From Aureobasidium sp. EXF-3400 (lineage: Eukaryota; Ascomycota; Dothideomycetes; Dothideales; Saccotheciaceae): a stretch of 64,000 bases of DNA. The notes under the pieces were generated by a model. It searched no databases, was not told the DNA's origin, and was given only the letters and a program-made list of their open reading frames with translations. The translations under genes and the position numbers were made by a program. Position 1 is the stretch's first letter. Each line of letters begins with the position of its first letter. The stretch is taken from positions 1 through 64,000 of the forward strand of contig SWBL01000084.1 in assembly GCA_024195585.1 (NCBI GenBank), read 5' to 3'. This document shows positions 8,225 through 20,675 of this stretch, piece after piece.

Positions 8225-10866
8225 CACGCTGCCCCAGAAGCCGTTGCTGCTCTTGCGACGGGTTCCAGCAGCGGAGTTGGTGTTAGTTGAGTCTGTTGTC
8301 AGGGTGCCGACAGAGGCACGCTGGTGCTCGAATATAGGCGCCAGCTTGGGGGTTGGAGTGGAAGAGTCAATCTTCCACAGGTCTCTGGCTTGTCTTGTGC
8401 TGCAGTGGGTCAGAAGCGAAACATGAACCAGAAGCAAGGTGTGGTCGTGGTTTCTATTGCTGTTGCTGGTTGTCGTGTCTGACGTTGACTGTCGTGGTTA
8501 CGCTTATGCACGGCGTGTCGCACAGCTGGCTGACAGGGGAATTTCCTTGGTGACGGGCAGCTGCAGGAGTATATCGGAGGGCGGTGGACACAGGAGGCGA
8601 CAACAGAGACAGTTGATAAAGTATGGCGTGAAATTTCAGTAAAACCAGTAGGCCGGGCGTAAGTAGAGAGCTGAGGATTTCGAGATTGAGTCCGGGGAAA
8701 GAGCGAGCGACGGGCCTGGTATCGTTGTCTTTTTTGTTTGAAGGATTTCGAGTATTGAAAGAGTGAGTAACCAGCGTCCGAGTGGATTGGAGTCGTAGTT
8801 GTTAGGTGCGTGATCGACGAGCCACGGGCGGGGTTTTGCAGCGAGTGGACAAGAGTGAAATCGAAAAAGAAGGGAGGACGAGACGAGACCGGACGGGTGT
8901 GTGAGGTGATGTGGTGCGCTCTTGCAGAACGAGGGCGCGGGAGGAAGGTACTCCCTCTTTGGCAGGCGCTAACGGATTCAGCACCTTCCACGCTAGAAAC
9001 TGGTAAGAACCTACTACGCCCGTTGTGGAATGGCGCGCCCCACTCAGCTGCGCCGTCATGCACAGGCATTGGCTGCTGATTTCGTCTTGCCTGGCGCTTC
9101 TTTTGTGTGGGTTGGCGCAGTAATCCATTCCTTTGTCCGCCATGCAATGCACCCCACTGCACTTCACTGCACTCATGGTCTGTCTTCTTTGATCCCCGAA
9201 CGCCGTCTGAATTTTGCGTTTTGTTTGCCCATTCCCAAACAATGAGACATATGGACGCCAAATCACCGATCATCGCTTGCTATGCGGGCCCATCTCACCG
9301 CCAACGGCAGTCGTAAAACAAACTTCTATCCCATGACTGTCAATCTGCGGATTGTTTGAACTCTGTTGTTCCCTACGTCAATTTCTCTCTTCTCCGGTAC
9401 GTTAGCTGTTTTGTTAGAGTAGGGCTGAGCCTCCTCACGGTTGCTCTGCTGTACGCCCGTAACACTACAACATCCCGTCCCTCAAGTCTGTCGACGGTTG
9501 GCACGCCGCAAAAGCTCGAGCACTTTCAAGACCCTTTACCGTTGCGCTGAATAAGAGAAGGGGGGCATGTATCATGTCGATCGTTCCATATCCCTGCCAA
9601 TGCCCATCGTTGACTCGTTGTTCCTTCGCTGTTCCCAGTCGATCGTGTTCATGCTCGTGTTGTTTGGGAGTGGCTTTTTGGCTGCAAGGCCGCGTGCCAT
9701 TGGTCGAGCGCTGCGCTCGAAACACGACCAAGTTTCGAAGCATTCTTCTAGAAGGGCACAAAGAGCCGAACCAAGCTCAGGTTTACGTGCCACACGGATA
9801 GCCATCTCCGTCATCATCTACTCCCGACCCGGCCCTTCTGTCGGCCCCCAGCAGTTTGGCAACTTTTTGTTTTACACTTCTGTCGCTGCACCAGCAATTA
9901 ATTATTTTTCTTGTTGATATTGACTTTTCGGCCAAACGTAGGAACCACTGTTTTGCTGTTGAGAACTTGCTTGCATGTCCTCCTGCACAGCACAGCGCTG
10001 CAAGAGCAAAACCTTACGCTCTCCAGCGCCCGGCTGATTGGACCTCAGCGTGGCGACCAGTTTGTGCAAACAGTATTATTACAACCAACGGCTGCGGAAG
10101 ATGGCGACAACCTGTCTCACTCGATGTCTAACTTCTTCTTATCTTTATGCGTCCTTTTCCTCTTTTGCGAAGAATCCCTACATCATAACTGCCCGCTGCT
10201 CATTATTGTAGCGTCCGTGGGTTTGCTGATCTTATTGCTGGTCCCTTGACCTCGGGCCCGGGGGACGACGGGCAGCAGCAGCGGCGCCGCATGCCCTTGA
10301 GCTGCGCCCGTTGAGTCTTTGTCGTTCTCCCCAAATTTCATGCAATCTGCTCCTGGGAAATTTTGGTGAAACCGGTGCGATATGTTTTGACAGGCGCCGG
10401 AGCAAACTTAGAAGTTGTCTACCTTGGTACACCGAGTGAACGGAGTGGGAGAAGATCAAGGGGCGGCTTGCAGAGGTTCCATCGCAAAAGAGTCAGGACA
10501 TCAAACGCCTGCCTCTAAGCTTAACTTTCTGGGCTTGCAGTCTCGGAGACGGGAGCATGACTCCCATCTTCCAAGGGAAGTTCTTGTCCGTACGGCATCT
10601 TGCGGGTGTTGCATGATCTCGTGCCATTCGACGACGATCTATTGGCGTGATTGGTTCGGCATACCTCGTACTGACTCGTCACCCGATACGCAAAACCTCA
10701 AGACAACAACTGATCTGTGGTCTTCTGCAGAGCCATGGAAAACGTGCTTCTTGACACGCAGATAAGCTTCTCGTATCTGAATATTCTCATGATCGCCGAT
10801 GATGACTACTTGTCGATAGACAGGGAGCAACTCTCAGAATCCCTACCCATGTGTTCCTCCTGTGTC
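8225..10866. other. long intergenic region upstream of the RGS gene
   Basis: About 2.6 kb between the RGS start and the 3' end of the DUF647 gene. The stretch 8440-8890 has no ATG on the minus strand, compatible with a long RGS 5' leader. Contains a 17-bp palindrome at 9704-9720. Small open frames (for example 9567-9917 plus) show no family pattern. Confidence 0.4.
9704..9720. repeat. 17-bp palindrome
   Basis: TCGAGCGC-T-GCGCTCGA: two perfect 8-bp arms around one base, in non-coding DNA. It could be a protein-binding site; nothing else supports a role. Confidence 0.7.
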
Positions 10867-12758
10867 TCACTTCTGGATAGACACCCTCGAGCCTGAGGTT
10901 GTCTCCAGCGCTGCCGTCTCCAAATCCCAACCTGCTTCACCGAGCCTTGCTTGGACCTTCTGCCAGTCCTTCCTTACAGCCACAAGTGTGCTTTGGAGCG
11001 CATCCATGGAATCCTTCCCACCTTTGAACCCCTGCTCGGTCTGCCGCGCGAGAAGCAGGGCATGGTACCAGGCCTTCAACTGAGCCGTAGTGTCACTGCC
11101 CTTCTTCAACAAGATGCAGGTCGTATCTGACGGCGGGTGTCCCAGATAGACGATGTAGCTTTCATCCTCGAACAGCTCCACAAGCTGCAGTAGTAGTCGG
11201 CCATCCGAAATGTTAGTTGCTCTAGTCAGCCTGTCGGTGCTTCCCAAACGCTCCAACAATTCACAAGCGGGGACTCCTATTTTGCAGTAGCCCAAGCACT
11301 TGCCATCCGCATCACGCAATATCCCACCGTGTTCGAAGATTCGCTCCTTTGCCGAGACTTGCTTAGGGCTCAAGACGCGATCGTACTCGAGCAAATATGC
11401 AAAGACGATATTGGCGCGCTGACGGTTGAGGGTGCGCATGCAGACCGACCTGACCGCCATGTAGTTCGTCGCAAGATGCAACGTCAGCAGCAACAGCAAT
11501 GTCGTCCAAGTCGCAAACGGCGTTTTGACAGTCTTGACGACAAGACAGCCGACCAGCATGCCCAGCAGTGAAATTACGGTTTCTTGACTCGAATCTTTCT
11601 AGAACAAAGGCGCAAACCAGTACCAAGATTAGTGATTTTGCGCCAAAGCAAGATTAGGCTCTTTGTTCGTTTCAAGAACTCGTATTTTGTATCTTGGGTC
11701 ATGATGTTTGGATGAAACTTACAGCATTGAGCTCACCCAGATTTCCCCATCGAGCAAAGTGCGCACTGAGACTTGCTTTGGAACTCCCAGCAGCAACGCC
11801 GCATAGCGATCTCAAGACGCTGCCGGTCGCGAGTATCATCACTCGCATCGGTTTTGGGAACACAGGCGACAAGCAATCCAAAACCATAGCAGCGTCATTG
11901 AAGATATCGGCCTAACGCACCGAATTAGTCATGCCAAAGGAGCATTGCGTAGTCTTTCGTCTCAAGAAAGACTCGCCGACCCCACGTGAACAGGTCTCAG
12001 AGCATTGAACTATTCGAAATAAACATACCAGCAATCGGTAAAGTTTGCATTCGGGCTCCAAGGAATTGCCGAAACGGTGTGCAAAAAATATCGTTGCAAC
12101 CCTTCCCAAAGATTCTTGCAAGATAGAAAGTAAGAGCGCGTTGGTAGCGGATGCCGAGGCATCACCCACGCCAACACCTATACCGTTTGTCTATTAGGCT
12201 TTATGCTTCTAACGAAAGAATGTGTGTAACGAAAGTGACGTCCGTGGAGGCTCTGAGATGCGACGGAGCGGAGTTCCGGCAGCGATATAGACAAAATAGG
12301 TAAAGACTGACCTTCGAGCACTGCTCTATTTGCGAGAAGGCCAGCTATTGAGCTAGAAAAGGCCTGTAGCGAGTCCTAACATTTCATTCAATTAGGGCTG
12401 TTTTTTGACGATCGTATGGTATTTGAGTACGCACGAAGATTTGATATCTGTGATGCTAAAAGTTAACGCTGTAGCCCTAACCCTGGTGGAGGATACGACG
12501 TACGGCAAATAGTCTTCAGTCACGCTGTTGGGATACCCAGATGGGAGAAAAATGTCGAGCAGTGTCTTGAGTGATTTTTGAGAGCCTTCGGGAACCTGTA
12601 ATGGGCGTGAGTGTATGACCTGGGTCGGTTTGCTACAATATGGTTACGATTCTGTCAATCCTCGTAGCGTTGCGTTCGTCAGTGCTCGTCTGGTAGTATG
12701 TCGCTACGACACTTCCTGCCTCGTCTGTTTCGGTCAGCACGAGTGTTGGCTTGGACAT
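10867..12758 (-). CDS. DUF647 / RUS (root UVB sensitive)-family membrane protein
   Basis: Six exons: 12758-12648, 12595-12500, 12375-12312, 12177-12029, 11911-11723 and 11598-10867; all phases agree and give 446 residues. Family landmarks in order: FLPSGYPNSVTEDYLPY (exon 2), DSLQAFSSSIAGLLANRAVL (exon 3), GVGVGDASAS and FAHRFGNSLEPECK (exon 4), GSVLRSLCGVAAGSSKA (exon 5), SSQETVISLLG and MRTLNRQRANI (exon 6). The membrane-embedded core is followed by a soluble domain of about 190 residues. In plants RUS1/RUS2 are needed for root development under UV-B and are linked to vitamin B6 status; the biochemical role is unknown and the fungal role untested. The donor after exon 2 could be GTCGTA (used here) or a GTTAGG 24 nt later; both keep frame. 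Confidence 0.88.
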
Positions 12759-12958
12759 TGATGCGCGATATTGGTTTGTAGCGGATAGTCAAGTAGACAA
12801 GAGATCAAGTGACGATGGAAAGTACAGAGGCACGAAAGCGGAGTCGGTTGCTGGCAGGGCAGGGTCGCGTCGAAGCTAGATTTCGACGACGATTCGACTT
12901 GACAATACATGGACAAAATTACAAGAGGCTAAATCTACACTTCTACATGACTTTTACA

Positions 12959-14415
12959 TTACTTCTTCTCAATGGTCTGCTTGATGACCTTGATTTGCTC
13001 CATGACCGAGCTCTTGCTAGTACCGCCCGAAGCGCTTCTCATCTCGACACTCTTCTGGTAGTCGAAGACCTCGAGGATGTCCTCCTCGAATCGCGAGTCA
13101 ACACCCTTCAATTGCTCGAACGAAAGCTTGTCCATGGGTGTGCTCTTCTCTTCGGCAAGAGCGACCACTCTGCCAGAGATGTGGTGGGTCTCGCGGAACG
13201 GCACACCCTTGCGGACGAGGTAGTCTGCAAGGTCGGTAGCCAGCATGTCGGGTGACAAGCTAGCCAGCATGTTCTTGGGTTGGATGTTGAGGGTAGATAG
13301 GACACCAGTTGCGATCTGAATGCTGTCTCCAACGGTCTTGATGTGGTCAAGCAGAGGCTCAACGCTCTCCTGCAGATCCTTGTTGTAGGTCGAAGGGATG
13401 CCCTTAATTGTCATCATCAGACCTGCCATTTGACCGTATGCTCTACCGGCCTTGCCGCGGATGAGCTCAAGTGAGTCGGGGTTCTTCTTCTGGGGCATGA
13501 GCGAACTGCCGGTCGAGTAGGCGTCTGCAAGTCTGACAAAGTTGAACTCGGCGCTCGAGTAGATGATCAGGTCCTCGGCCCAGCGACTCAGGTGCAGCAT
13601 GAGCATGCTTCCCCACTGCATGGTCTCGACAACAAAGTCACGGTCGGCAACACCGGCCATGGAGTTGTAAATAAGAGTGTCGAAGCCCAGTTCCTTGGCC
13701 ATGGCATCACGGTCAATGCCAAAGGGATTTCCGGCCAAAGCACCACAACCCAGAGGGCTGCGGTTCACACGCTGCTTGACCTCACGAAGCCTCTCGAGGT
13801 CGTTGGCGAAAGCCAGACCGTAGGAGAGCATCCAATGTGACCATCTGATGGGCTGTGCGCGCTGAAGATGGGTGTAACCGGGCATGACATGCTCAATCTC
13901 TTGCTCTGAGCGGCTAGCAATGACCTTGAGGAGATCCACAAGGAACGACTCGATGTTCTCGAGCTGGTCACGCAGCCACATGCGCATGTCAACAGCGACC
14001 TGCTCGTTTCTGCTGCGGCCAGTGTGGAGCTTGCCAGCAATGTTCTTGCCGATGATCTCGCCCAGACGGCGCTCGTTGGCAGTGTGGATGTCCTCGTCAA
14101 CGCCAGGCTTGATGCTGAACTTGCCAGACTTCCATTCCTCTTCCACCTCTTTGAGACCACGCTCGATCTCAGCGAATTCTTGGTCGTTCAAGATACCCTT
14201 GTTCTTGTTGGCACGGGCCCAAGCAATGGAGCCACGGATGTCTTGGGAGTAGAAGGCACGATCGTAGTAGATGGACTCGTTGTAGGCGGTCATGAGAGGG
14301 TCCTGGCCGCCTGTAGTATGTGTCAATTGCTTTGTCTTGAGTTGTATCTGAGAGCTATGGACTTACCAGTAAAGCGACCTCCCCAAAGCTTTTCGCTGCT
14401 AGGAGCACCTGCCAT
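12959..14415 (-). CDS. ARG4: argininosuccinate lyase
   Basis: Two exons, 14415-14367 and 14310-12959, encode 466 residues, the usual length for the fungal enzyme. It splits argininosuccinate into arginine and fumarate, the last step of arginine synthesis, in the cytosol as a homotetramer. The join restores [14 protein letters not shown] at the N-terminus. The fumarase/aspartase superfamily signature [12 protein letters not shown] sits at residues 284-295 with the catalytic Ser in its flexible loop; HTGRSRNEQ (about 112-120) and [10 protein letters not shown] (about 161-170) are also present. The C-terminus ends in a Lys-rich helix. It is divergent from VFA1 with only 277 bp between the start codons; I saw no TGACTC (Gcn4/CpcA) site in that gap. 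Confidence 0.97.
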
Positions 14416-14692
14416 GTTTGTGATGGACGGAAAAGTAGATAGATTGAGAGAGTACAGAGATAGATACTGTTGTAGTATCAAAGAAAGGGAATTGACAGTT
14501 GAGAGGGTAAAAAAATGGTGGAGCTCATGGTGCATACAGTCATAATCGCTCCTTCGTTATCGCGCTTATCGGCGGTCCGATCTCGCGACTTCCCCTGCGG
14601 GCCGCAGCTCTCTCCGGCGGAGTCTCCACCTTTTGCATCTCCATCTTTCTGCATACGCCATTGGCATCATATCGAGACCACCGCTCGCGGCC

Positions 14693-15262
14693 ATGGAGAA
14701 CACTTGGTACCATCGCAGGGTCGCCGAAACGGCTGCAAAGGGCTGCATGATCTGCTACAAGCCCTCGGCCAGCGTCCTCATCACCCCAGACAGCAAGGAC
14801 TTCTTCTACGTCTGCCCCTCGCACCTCAAGGACCGCAACTTCGCCATTCCTACCGACGATGAAGCAAAGGCCATTGCCGACAGGAAGAAGAAAGATGAAT
14901 TGGACCGCGAGATCGAAGCCGTCAAGAAAGAGTACGACGAGAAGATGAAGAAGAAGCAACAGAAGAAGGACAAGGCAAACGACAAGGACAAGGATAAAAA
15001 AGACAAGGAAAAGGACAAGGAAAACAACGACAAGGATGAAAAAGAGAGGGACGACAAGATCAAGGCTCTGACAGACAAGGCCGATGCCTCCTCGTCGACG
15101 TCCAAGCCAGGCGTCGACGACGGGCCTCGTGTCTTTCAGCTGCAGAAACACTTCTACAACATGCGACTGGAGAAGATGCGCAATGCCGAAGCTGCAAAGC
15201 GCAACCGTGAGCGCCTACGCAATCCGTCTCTGTTCCCCTCAGTTCCCACTGGCAATCCTTGA
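14693..15262 (+). CDS. VFA1: Vps4-associated protein 1 (Vfa1)
   Basis: Single exon, 189 residues. I start at MENTWYHRRVAE because the 20 codons upstream do not match the family. Residues 15-45 carry the Vfa1 pattern: GCMICYKPSASVLITPDSKD followed by FFYVCPSHLKDR, a small Cys-containing N-terminal domain. Residues 80-145 are an extremely Lys/Asp/Glu-rich helix; the C-terminus (RVFQLQKHFYNMR) is the likely Vps4-binding part. In yeast Vfa1 binds and stimulates the AAA ATPase Vps4 at endosomes during ESCRT-III disassembly. It shares a short promoter region with ARG4 on the other strand, with no evident functional tie. Confidence 0.88.
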   Translation: MENTWYHRRVAETAAKGCMICYKPSASVLITPDSKDFFYVCPSHLKDRNFAIPTDDEAKAIADRKKKDELDREIEAVKKEYDEKMKKKQQKKDKANDKDKDKKDKEKDKENNDKDEKERDDKIKALTDKADASSSTSKPGVDDGPRVFQLQKHFYNMRLEKMRNAEAAKRNRERLRNPSLFPSVPTGNP

Positions 15263-16579
15263 GACAAGCAGCCGTGTCTACTGATACCGACGAACCAAAT
15301 CGCCAAATCAGCACCACTCAGTGCTGCATGCCTTCACAAGCCTACGGCAACCCGCAGCTGCAGCCTGTCTAGCATAAAAGCTTTGGCTGCTGAACGCACA
15401 GCCGCTCGTTGCTCTGGAACATCCAACGCCCTGTCCATCACACAGCCACCACCATGTGCCAAGACCATGTCAGCACTAGGGCTGAGGCAGACACAAAGAG
15501 GTGTCCGCGCCAGCCGCATCTTCAGCCTCTGTCAGCATCTGATAATCACATCTGCCAGCGGCGATACCGACGTTGCGGTACCCCAAATAAGCCTATACAT
15601 CCTTCGAGTTTCTCATTACCATACGATTCACAAGCACTTGGTTCTTGTCCAAGGCTCGTCTGTCAAAGCGTGCTGGTCATCGGACTTGGTGTACTGCAAG
15701 TGCTCGTACATATTTGTCAACAATATCACCTCTTGCTTACACTCTTATCCACATCTGCAACCTCTACTTTGCAAAAGCTGAAAGGAGGGGAAAGTAGACA
15801 CTCCCTCGCTGTTATGCCAAGCTGGATCAATTATAGACAAACACGGGATCGATCACGAAGTAGCGAGCGGGTCTTGTTACCTCTCCCTCTGTCCAGAACC
15901 AAACCCTCCATGAATCGCGAAAACGCCACCATCGGACATACTCGTTCTCGGACCATGAAGGATTTCTATTATTCCTCTCTCCTTGTCTGATATAACCGGA
16001 TCTTCTTACTACTTCGATGGTAGTCGAAGGATACGAGAGAAAAAGGAGGCACTAGGACAATAAACAAAGAAATGAGAATAAAACGTGTCCAGCCAAAGCA
16101 GCTGATGCTTGCACCATCTGAAACTTTTTTATGCCTCCTTGAAGCGCCTAGTGTTGGGGAGTGCAGGAAAAAGATGAGAAATATCTACTGATTGATCTAG
16201 TAGCTCTTTGTATCCTTCTTCCCAGATGTCATGAAACGGAATATTATTTTTGTGGTCGTCGTGATTAAAGAAGAAAAAGAAAAACTTTCTTTTGGTTTGT
16301 TTTTCGCGCCCATGCAAAAGAGCCCACCCACATTCCGTATGATAGGAGAAAGATGGCTTTTCCCATCGATCGCGGTCATTGCTGACCTTTCTATGCGTGT
16401 GCGCCTTTCTAATGGTTATTCGCATGCACGATGGATGATAGGTTCCCTCGCATCTTTGTCCCCGTCTCGTGCATAGCCATGCTTACAGCTAGAGCGATGC
16501 ATCTCGTGGGCCCCACCGTCAGCTCTTGATTGTTACACCAATTGTGCACATCCTCTCCTCTTGCGTTCTACATGCAATG
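15263..16579. other. intergenic, convergent gene ends
   Basis: 1.3 kb between the 3' ends of VFA1 and the C2H2 gene. Several short frames occur but none has a family pattern. No RNA gene or repeat recognised. Confidence 0.45.
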
Positions 16580-18954
16580 TCATGCTTCATGCGGCATTTC
16601 TGCAATCACCTCTGGTTTGCTGCCCATTGGTGGCCCCGCCGTGTTCGCCATACCCATCATAGGTATCGCCGGCGTACCGTTACTGTGCACATTCCCAGCC
16701 ATAGACATCGGTTGTGGTAGTGGTTCGTCCCGCATGCACGTCGTTTCGAGCATGTTTGTCCATTTCCCGCTTGTTCCAGCGTGGCTGTGTTTGAGATGTT
16801 GGCGGAAGTGATCGGCACGGAAGAACTTCTTTGCTTGGTTGCACTCGCCGAATTTGTGTGTTCCAAGAACATGGTCGCGTCGCTGATTCCAGTCTGGTGG
16901 ATTGGGGAATTCATCACCACAGTAGCCGCAGGTATCAGTTGCACCATTCGTGCTGGGTGATGTGTGGAATGCTGTCTCGATCGTATTGAGAGCTGCACAT
17001 GACCACGAATGACGACGTAGATGTAGGGAGTTTTGATGTCGCTCTGCTTCGTTCTTGTTCTTGAAGCGGTTAGGACAGTAGAGGCAGGAGTATTGTTTCT
17101 CCATGTGATGGGCTCTGTTTGCACGTCGTCAGTAACTGCTTAACCAACGGTCGAAAAGCATTCAAGACCGACCTCAAATCATCTTCACTAGTAAACTTCT
17201 TTGGCTTCTTGGGACAACAGTCACAAATGAAGATGCCTTGTACACCAGGCAAGCTGTTGTGACGTGATGGTGGCGCGCTGTCGACAGGAGTTTGGAGGGA
17301 AGTGTGTATCGGGGTGTCGGAAAGAGTACGGGTATAAGGCGGCATTGTTTGATGAGGTGCAGGACTTTGGTTGCTCAGGGGCTTAGCATTCATGTAGCCC
17401 ATAGCTCCAAGTTCCGGATCGAGTATGGCAGGCGACATCATGCCAGGCGAGACACGTCCAGAAGCATAGCTCGTCGCACTGCTAGAGACAGATAGTGTAT
17501 ATGATGAAGCCAATGAGCCGTTGCGCGGGTTGTATGATGAGGCAGAAGATATTGAGCCATGATGACTCGGCGCATACCTCGACGCCGAGATGGATGAATT
17601 ACGATTAGGGTATTGTTGTAAGGAGCGACGGGTGTATAAGTCACCACCGCCCGGGGCGCTACTGATAGAAGAGCGATCTTCGCGCAAAGAATCTCTATGT
17701 GGTGACGAAGCGCGTCTCTTCATGCCTGGCTTTGCGCCAAGCTGGAACTCGTCGCGGTCATTGAGGTTCAGGTCCTTCATCTGTCCCTCCTCTGTAGAGA
17801 ACTCCTCATTCACGAACATGGACTGATCATAACTACCGCGATGCGACGAGCTGTCGTCAAATTGAAAACTCGAATGGCGCAATGCTGTCGGTCGGCTGTT
17901 CTCCGGATTGAAGTTGGGATTGCGGAATGGTCGGGCGAGACAGCACTGGAGACAGACCACCTGAAGGTAGAACTATCCACCGAGGGATGGCGTCTCTCGG
18001 AGTGGGAGGACGAAGAGGTCGAAAGATGCCTGGCCGAGGTTTCTGCGCTTGAATCTGCTCCGGGCGACACGGCGCCTGATGTTTCCGGGCCACCTGATAG
18101 CGAAAGTCTATTTGGAGTATTCGGTCCGCCGATCTTTGAGAGCAGATTCCTATCGTAAGCTTGCGACGAAGTGCTGAGAGACCTCTGTTCCAGTTGTCGC
18201 TCACTTTGTAGTCTGTGGGATACCGTGTTAGTCTTTGCAATTGGGCATAACGGTGAAATGGTCTTGTCTCCAAGAGCCGAGGCGTCTGGCGGGTCGGGCT
18301 TGGAGCTTGGAGCGAGCAAAGCCGAAAACACATCAACAATCAACAAACTAGTTGCACATTGGCAGTCACAATGACGAGCAATTCAACCGTGTGATTGATA
18401 CGTGAAGGTTTCAACTGAATCGCAGCTCTTATGCGACCACCGCGTCACGAAGAGAATGGCAGAACAACACACCTGTAGCCAGAGAGTTTCGAGTCGTCGT
18501 TGTCGCAAGGATCGATCATGGCCTCGGAATTGCGATGCGACGGCGGCGCGATGGTAGACATGGAGCTGCCTCTCCGGGAGGCATCTGCTTCATGATGTTG
18601 CGAGTGTGCATCGCCTTGATCGGCGGTATGCGACTTGTTGCCGCCCAGCAAGCTCGAGCCGGGCCTAACTGTGGCGGCCTTGCCAAAATCGGTCCAGTGC
18701 TGATCGACATATTCCTTGTTGAAAAAAATCCATTCTTTCTGCTGCGCTTGGGGCGTCAGGTCCTCGTACAGGTTGGCAGGCGGCGGCAAGGGCGGCGGCA
18801 CCGAAGGAGAGTCTTGTGCGGCATGCGGGATTGACATCGGCGACGCCGGCGCATGCAGTGAATGCGGCGGCGAATGACGGGAGGGCGGCGGCGGACTACA
18901 GTGGCGGTGGTCGTGAGAGTGTGAGTTGATGCGAATGGTAGGGGTTCCATCCAT
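16580..18954 (-). CDS. C2H2 zinc-finger protein (putative transcription factor)
   Basis: Four exons: 18954-18473, 18212-17961, 17895-17173, 17114-16580; phases agree and give 663 residues. The N-terminus is His/Pro-rich (MDGTPTIRINSHSHDHRH) and contains WIFFNKEYVDQHWTDFGKA near 95-115. The middle is Ser-rich. The conserved part is C-terminal and spans the last intron: FICDCCPKKPKKFTSEDDLR, then a finger YSCLYCPNRFKNKNEAERHQ, then CGYCGDEFP and KFFRADHFRQHLKHSHAGTS. These fingers are closely spaced and shared across filamentous ascomycetes, so DNA binding is the natural inference, targets unknown. Intron 1 is 260 nt, long for this window; intron 2 (65 nt) has a weak branch site, so that junction is the least certain. 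Confidence 0.82.
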
Positions 18955-20675
18955 GGTGGACGGGCGCGCGCACAACTGGAAAGAGCGTTTCACCGCGGGC
19001 AACTTGGCAAAGCCGGTGCTGTAGGGCGTTGACAACTGCCGCTGGGAGAAGGAGAGGGGGCCGAGGGGCAGTTTAGAGCAGCAGGCCAAGGCAGGGCAGG
19101 ACAGGCACAGCGAGCAAAACACGGACACGCTCTTACAAGTAAGTGCCCGGGTAAGCTGATGCTACATAAAGAAAGGAGTCGAAGAAGCATCCGCCCACTG
19201 CGGATGGACGATTCGGACTCCTGCTTGGGCGTGTGCTTGATTCACGTCGCTCCCATCAGCCCTATGCAAAAACACCCTCTCCCAGGCGCTGCTCTCCGCC
19301 GCATCCCATCCTTGTCCCTTGTCCCTCCCTCACACCTCTTCAGGCACGCCAGCAGAAATCAGGCATCGCTTCTTGTCGATCTCTCAAACTGCTGTGCCTA
19401 GCTGCAAGACCACCCAGTCTGGAACGCGCCTGCTCCCCACTCTGCTGTCAGGGTCTCTGCACAAGACCGTAACTTTTCCGTGATGGCCTTCTGGAAATTC
19501 CATCGTGCGATGCCCTCGTACTCTGCCGTGTGTCACGCAGCGCTCGCCCGTTCTATCGGGGTTGCCAGCTCGTGCGATTTACGTCCGTAAACACATACAA
19601 TTACTCAAAATGGCTTCGACCTTCCACTGTGCCAGCCGTCCTAAAGTCAGCAGAGCCCAAGCGCGAGCCAAAACGACTCCGAATCTCCTCCAAACTTACT
19701 CCTTGGCACCATGGCTTCTTCCACTGGTACGTACACCATACGAACAGGTGCCTGCTAGAGCCCCGTTTCCATGCACCTTCGCCGTTCCATGTGCATGTTT
19801 CCACTTGACTATCTGCCATGCCCCACGTTTTGGCTGTGGAATCCCACAAACAGAGGGCTCGATTGGTTCACATAAAAGTCCCCTATATTGGCTTAAAAGT
19901 GTGGGTGTGCATAAAAGAGACTGCTCAGGACTAGTTACAGACAGACAATTCACTAGTCGATCTTTAGAGTTGAAACGACTCTCCTTCAAGTTTTCATCAA
20001 GCTTGAACTCGGGTATTCTCTTTGTGACATTGCCATGTAACCTCGACCCAGAGCCATGTTTCTACTCATGGTCCCAGGCCGCCTTATGCCCTACGGACTT
20101 GACATTTGAGCCACTTAATCTATCCGGCAAAACATAAAAAGAACGACCCTTACAAGCTGATACCAACCGGAATCTCTTCATGCTTTCACGAACAGTGCTA
20201 ACAGCTGTCCGACCGCCTACACAGACCTTGCTCGTCCGAGCGTGACAACAAAGCTTGTCCGATGGCTTGCATCGAGTGGTGCATTTTATTGTGGATAATC
20301 ATGTGTTTGGCTGTGGCCAGACCTACTGTGCCACTTCTTAGGAGTGGAAAAAGCCGCCCACCCCTGAGAAGCAGTGACCAAGGGGTTCTTGAAGGAAGGA
20401 AGAGGGATGGTCGAGCAAGGAATTCTCCGCTCGCAAAAGTGCGTGAGTGGAAGACAAGCATGCATCTCTAGCGGCGATATCGGCTGGCTGGAAGTTGTGC
20501 ACCCTTTTCATAAACTCATGCGCTGTGCCAAGCAAATTTATGCATAACCCAGCTTTGGACGATCCATCTCGTGACGGCGACCTGCTTGCTGTGGTCCGTC
20601 AAGAAAACGACTTGACCAAATATCAGTCGCCTTCCCAGATCCAACTGAACCTACAATCACCATTGAATTCTCACC
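18955..20675. other. intergenic, divergent promoters
   Basis: 1.7 kb between divergent C2H2 and YVH1 genes. A plus-strand frame at 19505-20137 has atypical composition and no family pattern. No RNA genes or repeats recognised. Confidence 0.45.

Noticed and set aside
8410..9273. 287-codon minus-strand frame upstream of the RGS domain
   Set aside because: Different frame from the RGS protein, composition is not protein-like, and it holds no domain; probably leader sequence.
12475..12490. CCCTAACCC resembling telomere repeat
   Set aside because: Only about two units, inside the second intron of the DUF647 gene; chance is enough.
19505..20137. 210-codon plus-strand frame between C2H2 and YVH1 genes
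   Set aside because: Cys/Pro/Leu-rich mixture without a pattern, in a divergent promoter region.
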